NCBI GenBank assembly: GCA_030639215.1
Contig: DAOWDD010000036.1
Span: 1-5,650, forward strand
Direction: 5' to 3'
Source of the DNA: Dehalococcoidia bacterium
Lineage (GTDB): Bacteria; Chloroflexota; Dehalococcoidia; Dehalococcoidales; UBA5760
Length of the DNA stretch: 5,650 nucleotides
The notes under the pieces were generated by a model that did no database searches, was not told the origin of the DNA, and saw only the letters and a program-made list of their open reading frames with translations. Every line of letters starts with the position of its first letter. Position 1 is the first letter of the stretch. Positions 5,306 to 5,650 of this stretch are shown here, in pieces. The translations under genes were made by a program, and so were the position numbers.

Positions 5306-5650
5306 ATGGCTTCTGCCCGGTTTAAACAGCTACGGCGTGCCTACGGATTCAATGAAGTAGCGATAGTGCCCGGAGAGGTAACTATCAACCCCGACCAGAC
5401 AAACGTAGATTTTAAGATAGAGGGGCTCACCTTTTCTATTCCCGTCATAGCCTCAGCGATGGATGCGGTGACCGATGTCAATGCCGCTATCCTGATGAGC
5501 AAGCTCGGTGGTCTGGCCGTTCTCCACCTGGAGGGCGTACAGACACGCTATGATAACCCGGAGGATATCCTTTCCGAAATCACTCAGTCACCCGATGCTG
5601 AGGTTACCACTCTACTCCAGAAGATTTACTCCCAACCGATTAAGGAGAAC
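5306..5650 (+). CDS. guaB3: IMP dehydrogenase-family protein of the GuaB3 type, N-terminal part (3' end outside window)
   Basis: The frame is open from the ATG at 5306 to the window end (115 residues). It begins with RRAYGFNEVAIVPG (10-23), then IPVIASAMDAVTD (45-57), KLGGLAVLHLEG (66-77) and QTRYDNPEDIL (79-89). This is the start of the IMPDH/GMP reductase TIM barrel; the SAMD motif matches the SAPMD of IMPDH, and the following LNLEG-like segment with RYxxPE replaces the IIHKN of ordinary IMPDH, which is the GuaB3 pattern found in cyanobacteria and actinobacteria. No CBS domain has appeared by residue 115, where classical IMPDH would be entering it. Cyanobacterial GuaB3 has been reported to act as an IMP dehydrogenase, while the actinobacterial form has no settled function, so the reaction here is not certain. 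The catalytic Cys loop lies outside the window. The gene has its own promoter, is divergent from rsmI, and is not part of the minus-strand cluster. Confidence 0.85.
   Translation, partial: MASARFKQLRRAYGFNEVAIVPGEVTINPDQTNVDFKIEGLTFSIPVIASAMDAVTDVNAAILMSKLGGLAVLHLEGVQTRYDNPEDILSEITQSPDAEVTTLLQKIYSQPIKEN

Overview
The window is about 5.65 kb of compact, moderately GC-rich bacterial chromosome made of housekeeping genes. I see no mobile element, tRNA, rRNA or CRISPR array. The gene set (an FtsH with a basic Ala/Pro/Lys tail, a solitary MoaE, a long-chain trans-prenyl diphosphate synthase, a 582-residue MetRS, RsmI, and an IMP dehydrogenase homologue of the GuaB3 type without CBS domains) and the protein sequence style fit an anaerobic Chloroflexota bacterium, probably Dehalococcoidia. 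That placement is an inference from family resemblance, not from a marker gene.

Layout. On the + strand, bases 2-571 are the 3' end of ftsH (peptidase domain end plus tail). An 87-bp spacer carries a duplicated C-rich box, then moaE follows (659-1066). moaE converges tail to tail, with only 16 bp between, on a leftward (minus-strand) gene cluster. In its order of transcription the cluster is rsmI (4998-4183), a 65-residue Cys-pair protein (4129-3932), metG (3848-2100) and a polyprenyl diphosphate synthase (2051-1083, TTG start). Gaps in the cluster are 53, 83 and about 48 bp, so it is probably one operon with a promoter just upstream of rsmI (TATAAT on the minus strand at 5025-5030). It joins rRNA 2'-O-methylation, methionine charging and isoprenoid chain elongation; only the first two share an obvious theme (translation).

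The 307-bp divergent region 4999-5305 separates this cluster from a rightward gene starting at 5306, the 5' third of a guaB3-like gene that runs off the window. The gap holds the rsmI promoter with an inverted repeat across its -35, a good promoter for guaB3 (TTGACT, 18 bp, TATAGT), and between them a GC-rich segment (about 5119-5245) that folds on paper into a long irregular hairpin preceded by a perfect TATAAT. This segment is the least explained part of the window: an uncharacterised small RNA or a structured guaB3 leader are both possible.

Most coding calls are secure. The unusual points are the orphan small Cys-pair protein, the structured divergent region, the GuaB3-type enzyme, and several small departures from family consensus in MoaE, RsmI and MetRS.
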